From NCBI GenBank assembly GCA_025361935.1, contig JANYJB010000037.1, positions 1 to 32,412 on the forward strand: a stretch of 32,412 nt of DNA, written 5' to 3'. Positions 25,219-32,326 of the stretch are shown here, piece after piece. The notes under the pieces were generated by a model. It was given only the letters and a program-made list of their open reading frames with translations. It was not told the origin of the DNA and did not search any database. Within the stretch, counting starts at the first letter, position 1, and every line of letters starts with the position of its first letter. This DNA is from Verrucomicrobiota bacterium. GTDB lineage: Bacteria; Verrucomicrobiota; Verrucomicrobiia; Opitutales; Opitutaceae. A program made the position numbers and the translations under genes.

Positions 25219-25758
25219 CTAGCGAGCGGACTTGGTCGCGAGGGCCGCACGCAAGCGGGTCTCGGCCTCGGGCGTCCAGTAGCCGCATTCCAATCGGAGG
25301 AAAACCGACGTGTATGGCAGCGTGAGGTTGGTTTTCAAAATGAGCACGTGCACGAGCGAACCGGCGCGGTCGAGGTCGCGGATGATGGCCTCGTGCGGGG
25401 TGCGTTCGACGACGGTGCCGGTGAGCACGCGGTCGAGCTCGGTGCGGTAGGCGTTGATGCCGGGGGCGTCGGCTTCGGCGACGGCAGGCAGTTCGGCGTC
25501 GATCACCGCAACGGGTTTGACATGGGGAGCTTTCCGAACGGAGGCCAAAATCTCGCGCACCACCGTGAGTTGGTCGGCGCCGGTGATGATCGTTTCAACC
25601 CCCGCGCTCGTCTGCGCAGGATAAGCCGAATCGACGATACAGATCCAGTTGCGATGCCCGTAAGCCGGAAGCCGTTCGGCCACGGTGCCACGCCATGAAG
25701 TGCAGCCGGAACCAGACACAATCAAGATCGCCATGAGCCAAAGGGGTAGTAAGCGCAT
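25219..25758 (-). CDS. RbsD/FucU-like (sugar mutarotase family) lipoprotein
   Basis: This 179-residue protein begins with a lipoprotein signal (MRLLPLWLMAILIVSGSGC, lipidated C19). The mature part matches the RbsD/FucU fold by eye: LPAYGHRNWICIVDSAYPAQ (31-50) lines up with the GHGDEIIFSDAHFPA segment of FucU, and VHVLILKTNLTLPYTSVFLRLECG lines up with the C-terminal VITGE-KYGNILLKKG segment. The catalytic-type His (H35) and Asp (D43) are kept; the final NI pair of FucU is replaced by TS. RbsD and FucU are cytoplasmic mutarotases, so a lipid-anchored version is unusual. It sits directly before GH116 and may act on the sugar that GH116 releases. Family assignment is by eye; activity is inferred. 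Confidence 0.75.
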   Translation of the reverse strand: MRLLPLWLMAILIVSGSGCTSWRGTVAERLPAYGHRNWICIVDSAYPAQTSAGVETIITGADQLTVVREILASVRKAPHVKPVAVIDAELPAVAEADAPGINAYRTELDRVLTGTVVERTPHEAIIRDLDRAGSLVHVLILKTNLTLPYTSVFLRLECGYWTPEAETRLRAALATKSAR

Positions 25759-25773
25759 GACCGCATAACGTGT

Positions 25774-25790
25774 TACTCCCCCTTGGAGTA
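25774..25790. promoter_or_regulatory. short inverted repeat upstream of the RbsD/FucU-like gene
   Basis: TACTCC (25774-25779) and GGAGTA (25785-25790) flank 5 nt in the 158-nt divergent region between the lipoprotein and xseB genes. It could be an operator or 5'-UTR hairpin; the evidence is only the symmetry. Confidence 0.25.
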
Positions 25791-25916
25791 GCGAGCCAAA
25801 ATATGATGAAGGAAGGACTGAATCAGCTTCAATTTCCTGCACATCCCGCAATTTCAGTTATGTCCCCATGTGACCTCCTAAAGTTTGATTGAAATACCGC
25901 TTTCATCCCGCATGGT

Positions 25917-26174
25917 TTGTCGGCTGTGGAAGCCAAAATCAAACAACCGCCCTCCTTCGAGGATGCCATCGAACGCCTCGAAACCATCGTCGAATCGATG
26001 GAATCCGGCGAGGTTCCGCTGGCCGAACTGCTGGCCAAGTTCGAGGAAGGCAACACGTTGCTAAAAGTCTGCGAATCCCGCCTTAAAGAAGCCGAGCTCA
26101 AGATCGAGCAGCTCAAAAAACAAAAGGACGGCTCGGCCGCCTTCCCCCCCTTTGAAACCGAACGCGGCGCCTGA
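25917..26174 (+). CDS. xseB: exodeoxyribonuclease VII small subunit XseB
   Basis: XseB is the small subunit of exonuclease VII, which degrades single-stranded DNA from both ends together with XseA. The 85-residue protein has the family helix PSFEDAIERLETIVESMESGEVPLAELLAKFEEG and a second helix rich in Lys and Glu (LLKVCESRLKEAELKIEQLKK). The start is TTG 25917; GTG 25926 is an alternative, and the ATG at 25912 is out of frame. dxs follows after 30 nt; xseB-dxs pairing is common in bacteria. xseA is not in the window. Confidence 0.93.
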   Translation: MSAVEAKIKQPPSFEDAIERLETIVESMESGEVPLAELLAKFEEGNTLLKVCESRLKEAELKIEQLKKQKDGSAAFPPFETERGA

Positions 26175-26204
26175 GCGCTTCCGCCGTTCCGATTCCCACC
26201 GTTA

Positions 26205-28166
26205 ATGAACACGCCCGCCGATTCTTCGGCCTCCTTTTCCGCCCCCCCGCTTCTCCCGACGATACACGGTCCGGCCGACGTCAAGGCACTGCCTCCCGGC
26301 CGGCTGCCCCAACTGGCACAGGAGATCCGTGACGAAATCATTGCCGTAACCGCCAAAAATGGCGGCCATGTGGGCCCGAATCTCGGCGTCGTCGAACTCT
26401 CGATCGCCCTGCACCGCGTGTTCTCAACTCCGGAGGACCAGTTTGTCTTCGACGTGGCCCACCAAGGCTACGTCCACAAGCTCCTCACAGGCCGGGGTGG
26501 TGAGTTTTTTCGAGGACTTCGCCAAAGCGGCGGCGCGAGCGGTTTTCTCTACCGCGCCGAAAGCAAGCACGACAGCTACGGCGCGGGCCACGCCGGCACC
26601 GCCCTTTCTGCCGCGCTCGGCATGGCCACCGCCCGCGACCTGCGGGGCACCCACGAGCACGTCGTCGCCCTCTGCGGCGACGCTGCCTTCACCTGCGGCA
26701 TCACGATGGAGGCGCTCAACAACGTCGTGAGCTCGACCAAACGCCTTATCGTCATCCTCAACGACAACGAGTGGTCTATCGCCAAGAACGTCGGCGCCAT
26801 TTCCAAATATCTCAACCGCCTCAGCACCAACCCCACCTACAACCGCGTCCACGGAGATCTTGAGCGGTTCTTCACCAGTCTGCCCGGCGGCCAGGACATG
26901 CACCAGATGTGGGTGAAGTGGAAACGCGAGACCAAGGACTTTTTCGTCCCTTCCTCCCTCTTCGAGAAATTCGGCCTGCGCTACATTGGCCCGATCAACG
27001 GCCACAATTTGGACGAGCTGGTTAAAAATCTGGAGTTCGCCAAGCAGAGCGACACTCCGATCATCCTCCACGTCCTCACCAAGAAAGGCAAAGGCCTCGA
27101 GGCCGCCCTCGCCCACCCCGAGAAATTCCACGGCGCGAGCCCCTACGATCCCGCCACGGGCGAAAGCCTCAAGCCGTCCGTTGCCCACGCCACACCCGCG
27201 CCGCCCCACTATCAGGACGTGATGGGCAAGGCCCTCGTCCGCTTCGCCAAGGCCGATGCCCGTATCGTCGGCATCACCGGCGCCATGCCCAGCGGCACCG
27301 GCCTCGCCCACCTCGCCAACGAGTGCCCGAAGCAGTTCTTTGACGTGGGCATTGCCGAGGAACACGCGGTGATTTTTGCCGCCGGCCTCGCCACCAAGGG
27401 CATCCGCCCGGTCGTCGCGATCTACTCCACGTTCCTTCAGCGCGGCTTCGACCCCATCGTTCACGACATCGCCCTGCAAAACCTGCCGGTGACTTTCGTC
27501 ATGGACCGCGCCGGCCTCTCCCCCAACGACGGCCCCACCCACCACGGCCTCTTCGACCTATCCTACCTGCGCTGTGTGCCCAACGCCGTCATCATGCAAC
27601 CCAAGGACGAAGACGAACTGGTGGACATGATGCACACCAGCCTGCAACTCCCCGGCCCCGGCTTCATCCGTTACCCGCGCGGCGCCGGACTCGGTGTGAA
27701 AATAAAAGACGCGCCCGCCGCCCTCACCGTCGGCCAGGCCGAGGTCATCCGCCAAGGTTCCAACATCATGATCTGGGCCCTCGGCACGATGGTGCAGGAC
27801 GCCCTCGCCCTCGCCGCACGTCTGGAAGCCGAGGAAAATCTCTCCGTCGGCGTGGTTAACGCGCGCTTCGTCAAGCCGCTCGACCGCACGCTTCTCCTTA
27901 GCCACGCCGCCTGCATCCCGCTCCTCATCACGATGGAAGATCACGTGCTCGCCGGCGGCTTCGGAAGCACCGTCCTCGAAGCCCTCCAGGAAGCCGACTG
28001 CCAGACCCCCGTCGAACGCATCGGCTGGCCCGATAAATTCGTCGAGCATGGCAGCAGTCAGGAAATCCTTCGCTCCTCCTACGGCCTGTCGGCCGACGAC
28101 ATATATCGCCGCGTGATCAGCCGCTGGCGCAACCGCCACGCCGACCACGTTGAGGCGGGCGCTTGA
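26205..28166 (+). CDS. dxs: 1-deoxy-D-xylulose-5-phosphate synthase
   Basis: DXS condenses pyruvate with glyceraldehyde 3-phosphate, the first step of the MEP isoprenoid pathway and a source for thiamine and pyridoxal. The 653-residue protein has all three transketolase-like domains: TPP-binding (ILNDNEWSIAKNVG), the catalytic Glu E385 in FDVGIAEEHAV, MDRAGLSPNDGPTHHG, and the C-terminal DHVLAGGFGS. The TPP/Mg motif normally written GDG reads GDA (158-160, CGDAAFTCGITMEALNN), and the GGHxxSxLG region reads GGHVGPNLG. These look like a lineage-specific DXS variant rather than loss of function, since the rest is intact. Translation follows xseB. A terminator ends the operon. Confidence 0.95.
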   Translation: MNTPADSSASFSAPPLLPTIHGPADVKALPPGRLPQLAQEIRDEIIAVTAKNGGHVGPNLGVVELSIALHRVFSTPEDQFVFDVAHQGYVHKLLTGRGGEFFRGLRQSGGASGFLYRAESKHDSYGAGHAGTALSAALGMATARDLRGTHEHVVALCGDAAFTCGITMEALNNVVSSTKRLIVILNDNEWSIAKNVGAISKYLNRLSTNPTYNRVHGDLERFFTSLPGGQDMHQMWVKWKRETKDFFVPSSLFEKFGLRYIGPINGHNLDELVKNLEFAKQSDTPIILHVLTKKGKGLEAALAHPEKFHGASPYDPATGESLKPSVAHATPAPPHYQDVMGKALVRFAKADARIVGITGAMPSGTGLAHLANECPKQFFDVGIAEEHAVIFAAGLATKGIRPVVAIYSTFLQRGFDPIVHDIALQNLPVTFVMDRAGLSPNDGPTHHGLFDLSYLRCVPNAVIMQPKDEDELVDMMHTSLQLPGPGFIRYPRGAGLGVKIKDAPAALTVGQAEVIRQGSNIMIWALGTMVQDALALAARLEAEENLSVGVVNARFVKPLDRTLLLSHAACIPLLITMEDHVLAGGFGSTVLEALQEADCQTPVERIGWPDKFVEHGSSQEILRSSYGLSADDIYRRVISRWRNRHADHVEAGA

Positions 28167-28176
28167 GCCGTAAAAA

Positions 28177-28202
28177 AACCGCCTTCGTTTGAAGGCGGTT
28201 TT
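28177..28202. terminator. bidirectional Rho-independent terminator
   Basis: AACCGCCTTC (28177-28186) pairs with GAAGGCGGTT (28191-28200) around GTTT. A T run follows on the plus strand, and the A run before the stem gives a T run on the minus strand, so it can end both dxs and the convergent Cys-rich gene. Confidence 0.92.
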
Positions 28203-28225
28203 GAGAGTTAGAGATGCCGAAGATG

Positions 28226-28474
28226 TTACTTAACGTCGCACTTCTTGGCGTCGTCCTTTTTCGCATCGTCCTTTTTGTCATTCGCGTGAGTGGCCTTGGC
28301 GCCGTTGCAGCAACAGTCCTTGTCCACGCCACATTCCTTGGCGTCACTGCCGGTTGGGCAGCCACACTCGGCCTTCCCGGTTTTTTTGGGGGCGGCGGCA
28401 TCTTCAGCCCGCATGACGGGAGCCAGAAGCAGCGATGCAAACGCGAGGGCGGAGATCAATCGGATGGTTTTCAT
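28226..28474 (-). CDS. secreted Cys/Lys-rich small protein, 82 aa
   Basis: I do not recognise this protein. It has a clear signal peptide (MKTIRLISALAFASLLLAPVMRA), and a mature part of about 59 residues with seven Cys (C37, C39, C48, C54, C55, C56, C79), Lys/Asp-rich. KKDDAKKDDAKK is a short tandem repeat. The grouped Cys (CGC, CCC) suggest metal binding or disulfides in the periplasm. It ends at the shared terminator with dxs. Metal storage or resistance is a guess. Confidence 0.8.
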   Translation of the reverse strand: MKTIRLISALAFASLLLAPVMRAEDAAAPKKTGKAECGCPTGSDAKECGVDKDCCCNGAKATHANDKKDDAKKDDAKKCDVK

Positions 28475-28544
28475 GATGGATGTATTGGGTTGGTGGGAAA
28501 GCCGTCACCGCAAAAGGTTTCGGCTTAAAAGCATTTCGTTAAGA

Positions 28545-28550
28545 ATTATA
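28545..28550 (-). promoter_or_regulatory. -10 element (TATAAT) upstream of the Cys-rich gene
   Basis: A perfect TATAAT is read on the minus strand about 70 nt before the start codon. No good -35 hexamer is seen at the usual spacing, so this is a weak promoter call. Confidence 0.3.
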
Positions 28551-28629
28551 CGCCGAAATCTTCAAAACCCCTCACGATTTCTTTATTTTTTAAGGATAAC
28601 CCTGCCGCGTGTTCATTCCAAGAAGACGC

Positions 28630-28657
28630 TTGCGAGCGGAATGGGGTCGGCTTTGAT
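28630..28657 (+). promoter_or_regulatory. possible promoter of tRNA-Gly
   Basis: TTGCGA (28630-28635) and TTTGAT (28652-28657) are spaced by 16 nt and end 17 nt before the tRNA. The match is moderate only. Confidence 0.4.
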
Positions 28658-28674
28658 GACGGCGTTTTGGTCGC

Positions 28675-28749
28675 GCGGGTATAGTATACCGGCTATTATG
28701 TGTGCTTCCCAAGCATGAGAAGAGGGTTCGACTCCCTCTACCCGCACCA
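28675..28749 (+). tRNA. tRNA-Gly (anticodon CCC)
   Basis: The acceptor GCGGGTA pairs fully with TACCCGC; the anticodon stem TGTGC/GCATG holds the loop TTCCCAA with CCC; the T arm is GAGGG-TTCGACT-CCCTC; CCA is encoded at 28747-28749. The D stem is weak (GTAT against TTAT) with a GG pair in its loop, within the range of tRNAs. The gene stands alone; I see no clear terminator after it. Confidence 0.93.
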
Positions 28750-28781
28750 AATCCCCTAAGCGCAGATACAATCAGCACCGT

Positions 28782-29495
28782 TCAACTAATGAGCAGCAAG
28801 CGCGGCGGCTGACCGATGATCGTGGCAGGCGCCCGGTGAATACAAGGCGGCACAGGACTGCCCGGACACTCCGTGGCTATACGCCAGAGATTTCCCAACC
28901 TGAATGGAAAAGGCCGCGCATCCGGAACCGCGACATAATGCAGGTCGTAGAAATGCTCGCTCAAAAAAGCACGGAAGCTGCCGTCATCCGCGCCGCCGTA
29001 GCGCCGAAGAAGTTCCGCGCGGGTTTCGGGAATATCCACGCACCGCCGCGCATCTGCATTACGCAGACCTTCGGACGACGCCACCGTGTAACTGCACAGG
29101 TATGTGTCGGCCACCACGGTGGCGCTGTCGGCGTGAAACGAATAGACATCGACGGGCACCGGGCCGATTTCCTCATCGCGCGGATAAGCCGGGATGCAAT
29201 CAAGGGACGGCGACAATCCGGCCGCACGCAACCGCCGCAGATCCCCGATGAGAACATCACGGGCCGCCTGCCCCGCAGGGCTCAACACAAGCGCGCGCAA
29301 ATCCTCTTCCTCCAAGCTGGTGATTTCCTCGATCACCCCGAGTTTGGACATAATCTCGTCAAAATTCCCCGGAAGCGCACGTTGCCAGCAAAGCGCATTC
29401 ACCCCTCCGGCAAACGGAGTGGCCACAAGTTCTTCAAAACTACCCACGACTTTTACACAGTCATAACCGCCGAGAGACGTAAAAACACTCTTCAT
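28782..29495 (-). CDS. DUF1826-like protein of unknown function, 237 aa
   Basis: The protein has no signal peptide. Its C-terminal half has a FHAD motif (H121-A-D123), a run of beta strands, and NLWRIATECPGSPVPPCIHRAP with H220, ending in PPRLLLIS. This layout resembles DUF1826 proteins (FHVD...HRSP...RLLLV), which in other genomes sit near zinc-regulated CobW GTPases; no CobW gene is near here. The HxD and later His could form a metal triad as in cupin-type or 2-oxoglutarate-dependent oxygenase folds, which is only a guess. ATG 29495 is chosen. The frame runs further upstream to 29540 with shadow-like composition. Confidence 0.7.
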   Translation of the reverse strand: MKSVFTSLGGYDCVKVVGSFEELVATPFAGGVNALCWQRALPGNFDEIMSKLGVIEEITSLEEEDLRALVLSPAGQAARDVLIGDLRRLRAAGLSPSLDCIPAYPRDEEIGPVPVDVYSFHADSATVVADTYLCSYTVASSEGLRNADARRCVDIPETRAELLRRYGGADDGSFRAFLSEHFYDLHYVAVPDARPFPFRLGNLWRIATECPGSPVPPCIHRAPATIIGQPPRLLLIS

Positions 29496-29641
29496 GAATC
29501 TCAAAAGTGCTCTTCGAGCTGCCCCGCGAGGGCAAGCCACGACTCAAAAACTCGCAAAATCTTTAATCGAGGCTTGGGGCTGAGCCCGCCTGCGGCTTAG
29601 CTGATACCGGCATTTCCCAAAGCCTCTTTCATCGCGCGCCC

Positions 29642-30838
29642 ATGCAACTTCCGTTTTTCACCAAAGCCGGCAATCCCATCCACGATCGTTGCAAAAAAGA
29701 CGCCGCAACAAAAATGCGGCTGAAATACGCGCCCTACTATCACGCGATGGAGCAGCAGCATGGCACCAGCGTGAAGCTCCAAGGTCGCGACATGATCATG
29801 CTTTCGAGCAACGATTACCTCGGTCTTTCCTTTCACCCCAAAGTCATCGAGGCCGGCCGCGCCGCCCTCTTGAAATGGGGCTCCAGCACCACCGGCGCGC
29901 GCATCTCCAACGGCTCCCGCTCCTATCACCTCCAGCTTGAGGGAAAACTCGCCGCCTTCCTCGGCCGCGAAGCCTGCCACGTCCACGCCGCCGGTTACCT
30001 TTCCTGCCTATCCGGCGTCGCCGCCTTCGCCCAGAAAGGGGACATCATCCTTGCCGATAAAAACATCCACTCGTGCCTCTGGGACGGCATCCGCCTCTCC
30101 ACCGCCACCGTCGAGCGTTTCTCGCACAACAACCCCGACGACCTGCGCGCCGTCGCCGCTAGCCTCCCCGCCGCCACCCCGAAGATGATGGTCGTCGAGG
30201 GCGTCTATTCCATGGAGGGCCATATCGCCCGCCTGCCCGAACTCATCGCCATCGCCAAGGAACACGCGTGCTTCAACGTCATCGACGACGCCCACGGCTT
30301 CGGCGTTCTTGGCCATCAGGGACGCGGCACGGTCGATCACTTCGGCCTCAACGCCGACGTGGACCTCATCTGCGGCAGCATGTCCAAATCCCTCGCCAGC
30401 ACCGGAGGCTTCGTCGCCGGTTCCCGCGAGCTGATCGACTACCTGCGCACCCACGGTAAGCACACCATCTTCAGCGCCGCGCTCAGCCCGTCCCAGGCTG
30501 CCTGCGCCGAGGCCGCGCTCGACGTGATGCAGACAGAACCCGAACACCTCGAACGCCTGCGCGCCAACCGGAAAACCTATACCGCGATGCTCAAATCCCT
30601 GGGGCTCGACACCTGGGACAGCGAAACCCCCGCCGTGCCCATCGTCATCGGCTCGGCCGAGCGCGCCTACGCCTTCTGGAAAGCGCTCCTTGAAAAAGGT
30701 GTTTTCACCGTCATGGCCCTCTCCCCCGCCGTGCCTCCGGGCAAGGACCTCATTCGCACCGCCATCTCCGCCGGACACACCGACGAGCAACTCGCGCGCA
30801 TCGCCGAGGCCATGTCCTACGCGGCTAAAAAAATCTGA
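29642..30838 (+). CDS. alpha-oxoamine synthase family PLP enzyme
   Basis: The 398-residue enzyme belongs to the family of 8-amino-7-oxononanoate synthase (BioF), serine palmitoyltransferase and 2-amino-3-ketobutyrate ligase, which join an amino acid to an acyl-CoA with loss of CO2. Seen motifs are LSSNDYLGLS, TTGARISNGSRSYHLQLE, H143 in DKNIHSCLWDG, DDAHGFGVLGHQGRG (D215, H218) and the PLP lysine K249 in GSMSKSLASTGGFVAG. The SKSLASTGGF form is closer to serine-palmitoyltransferase-like members than to BioF or Kbl, but this is by eye. No biotin genes are nearby. It converges on an SDR gene 16 nt away. ATG 29642 follows a Cys-poor, A-rich leader without Shine-Dalgarno. Confidence 0.88.
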   Translation: MQLPFFTKAGNPIHDRCKKDAATKMRLKYAPYYHAMEQQHGTSVKLQGRDMIMLSSNDYLGLSFHPKVIEAGRAALLKWGSSTTGARISNGSRSYHLQLEGKLAAFLGREACHVHAAGYLSCLSGVAAFAQKGDIILADKNIHSCLWDGIRLSTATVERFSHNNPDDLRAVAASLPAATPKMMVVEGVYSMEGHIARLPELIAIAKEHACFNVIDDAHGFGVLGHQGRGTVDHFGLNADVDLICGSMSKSLASTGGFVAGSRELIDYLRTHGKHTIFSAALSPSQAACAEAALDVMQTEPEHLERLRANRKTYTAMLKSLGLDTWDSETPAVPIVIGSAERAYAFWKALLEKGVFTVMALSPAVPPGKDLIRTAISAGHTDEQLARIAEAMSYAAKKI

Positions 30839-30854
30839 CCGCCCGCCACCGGGT

Positions 30855-31688
30855 TTACTTAAGGCCGAAATATTTCCGCTGCGACGCGAAGCGCCACGAA
30901 CCGGGCGCAAAACGCACGAGCAACGGCGCGAGCCGCGCCTGAAAAAACGACCCCGTGCGCAACACCCCGCGATGCCGGCGCAGCAACGCCCGCCGCAGAT
31001 CCGCCGCCGCGCGCTCCGGCAGGGGCGATGCGTCCAGCGTGGCTTCCAACCGGAGCCACACCGCTTGCATCCGCGAACGATTCACGCCCCGCTCGGCACG
31101 CTCCGCCGCGCGGTTGAAATCCGTGCGAAAATCCCCGGGTCTCAGGTCTATCACCGCGACATCCGTTCCCGCGAGTTCGTAGGCCATGCTCTCGCTCCAC
31201 GCGGAGAGCCCCGCCTTGGCTACGTTGTAACCGCTCATATAGGGAATCGGAAACTCCACCGCCAGAGAGCTCACGTTGACCAGACAGCCCCGCCCGCGCA
31301 TGGCCATACCTCGCAACGCTAGGCGCCCGATCCGCAGCGGCGTCTGCAACATGTCCTCGATCTGCCCGTGCCACACGTCCGCGGAGGACTCCAATGCGTC
31401 GGCAAAAATTCCGTAGCCGGCGTTGTTGATGACGAGATCAAATCCGCCTGCCTGTTCGGCAGCACGCGCGAAAACCGTTTCGGCCAGAGCGCCGTCGCGC
31501 AGATCAAGCACCACGGCGGTGAACCCCGCCCGCTGGTCCCATTGATCAAGACGCCTGGCGTCGCGCGCCGTGCCCCACACGCGCACGCCTTCCGCGAGCA
31601 GCATCTCCGCAAACGCGCGCCCGAGCCCACGGCTCGCGCCGGTCACGAAAGCCGTTTTATAGAGCGAAGTGAGAACGGGCGCAGCCAT
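30855..31688 (-). CDS. short-chain dehydrogenase/reductase (SDR)
   Basis: The 277-residue protein is a classical SDR: the NAD(P)-binding TGASRGLG (16-23), NNAG (88-91), and the catalytic S140/S141, Y154 and K158 (YNVAKAG). The Arg residues after the first strand (TARDARR) favour NADPH. The substrate pocket is not assignable. It follows recR after 13 nt on the same strand and so is probably in the ebfC-recR operon. It is convergent to the alpha-oxoamine synthase; since 3-ketosphinganine reductases are SDRs, a link is possible but not shown. Confidence 0.9.
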   Translation of the reverse strand: MAAPVLTSLYKTAFVTGASRGLGRAFAEMLLAEGVRVWGTARDARRLDQWDQRAGFTAVVLDLRDGALAETVFARAAEQAGGFDLVINNAGYGIFADALESSADVWHGQIEDMLQTPLRIGRLALRGMAMRGRGCLVNVSSLAVEFPIPYMSGYNVAKAGLSAWSESMAYELAGTDVAVIDLRPGDFRTDFNRAAERAERGVNRSRMQAVWLRLEATLDASPLPERAAADLRRALLRRHRGVLRTGSFFQARLAPLLVRFAPGSWRFASQRKYFGLK

Positions 31689-31701
31689 GGATCAAACGAC
31701 C

Positions 31702-32298
31702 TCACGCATAATCGCGCCGCGCGTCCAGCGCGCTCTTTAGCGTCACCGAATCCGCGTAAAGCACCCCGCCGCCACTCGGCAGACCGAAACCGATACGAGT
31801 TACTTTGACCTGACCGCCCGGCGGCAAGTGCTGCGTCAGGTAGTGGCACGTCGCCTCGCCTTCCACGTCGTTGGACAAAGCGAGGATCAACTCGCGAACC
31901 TCGCCGGATTTCACCCGCGCCAGCAGGCCGGCGAGGTTGATGTCGCCCGGCCCAACACCGTGAATAGGCGAAAGTTTTCCGTGCAACACATGATAGCCGC
32001 CGCGATACGCCCCCGAGCGTTCGAGCGCGACCAGATCGGGCACGTGCTCAACGACGCACACGATGCGGTGATCGCGACGTTCGTCCGCGCAGATCGCGCA
32101 AAGTTCGCCCTCGGCTAGGCTTCCGCAGCGCGTGCAACGCCGCACGCTGCGCGAGGCTTCTTCGAGAGCGGCCATCAACACGGGCAGCGAGGCGGGTTTG
32201 CCCACGAGCAGGTGCAACGCCATGCGCTCCGCAGAGCGGTAGCCGACTCCGGGCAGTTGCTTCAACTGCTGCTGGAGCTTCTCGAAGGCGGGGGTCAT
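31702..32298 (-). CDS. recR: recombination mediator protein RecR
   Basis: RecR acts with RecO/RecF to load RecA on gapped DNA. The 198-residue protein has the N-terminal helix-hairpin-helix (LPGVGYRSAERMALHLL), the zinc-finger Cys C55, C58, C67, C70, and the Toprim domain with VVEHVPDLVALE and YHVLHGKLSPIHGVGP, ending in the Walker-B-like region typical of RecR. It sits between ebfC (partial, upstream) and the SDR. The ebfC-recR pair is common in bacteria. Confidence 0.97.
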   Translation of the reverse strand: MTPAFEKLQQQLKQLPGVGYRSAERMALHLLVGKPASLPVLMAALEEASRSVRRCTRCGSLAEGELCAICADERRDHRIVCVVEHVPDLVALERSGAYRGGYHVLHGKLSPIHGVGPGDINLAGLLARVKSGEVRELILALSNDVEGEATCHYLTQHLPPGGQVKVTRIGFGLPSGGGVLYADSVTLKSALDARRDYA

Positions 32299-32326
32299 GC
32301 TGGAAGCCGGAGCGGCTGCAACGCGC

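Noticed and set aside
26424-27545. Long minus-strand open frame inside dxs
   Set aside because: It is Gly/Ala/Val/Glu-rich shadow coding opposite a GC-rich gene; similar frames lie opposite nadA (14205-15014) and the alpha-oxoamine synthase (30008-30910).
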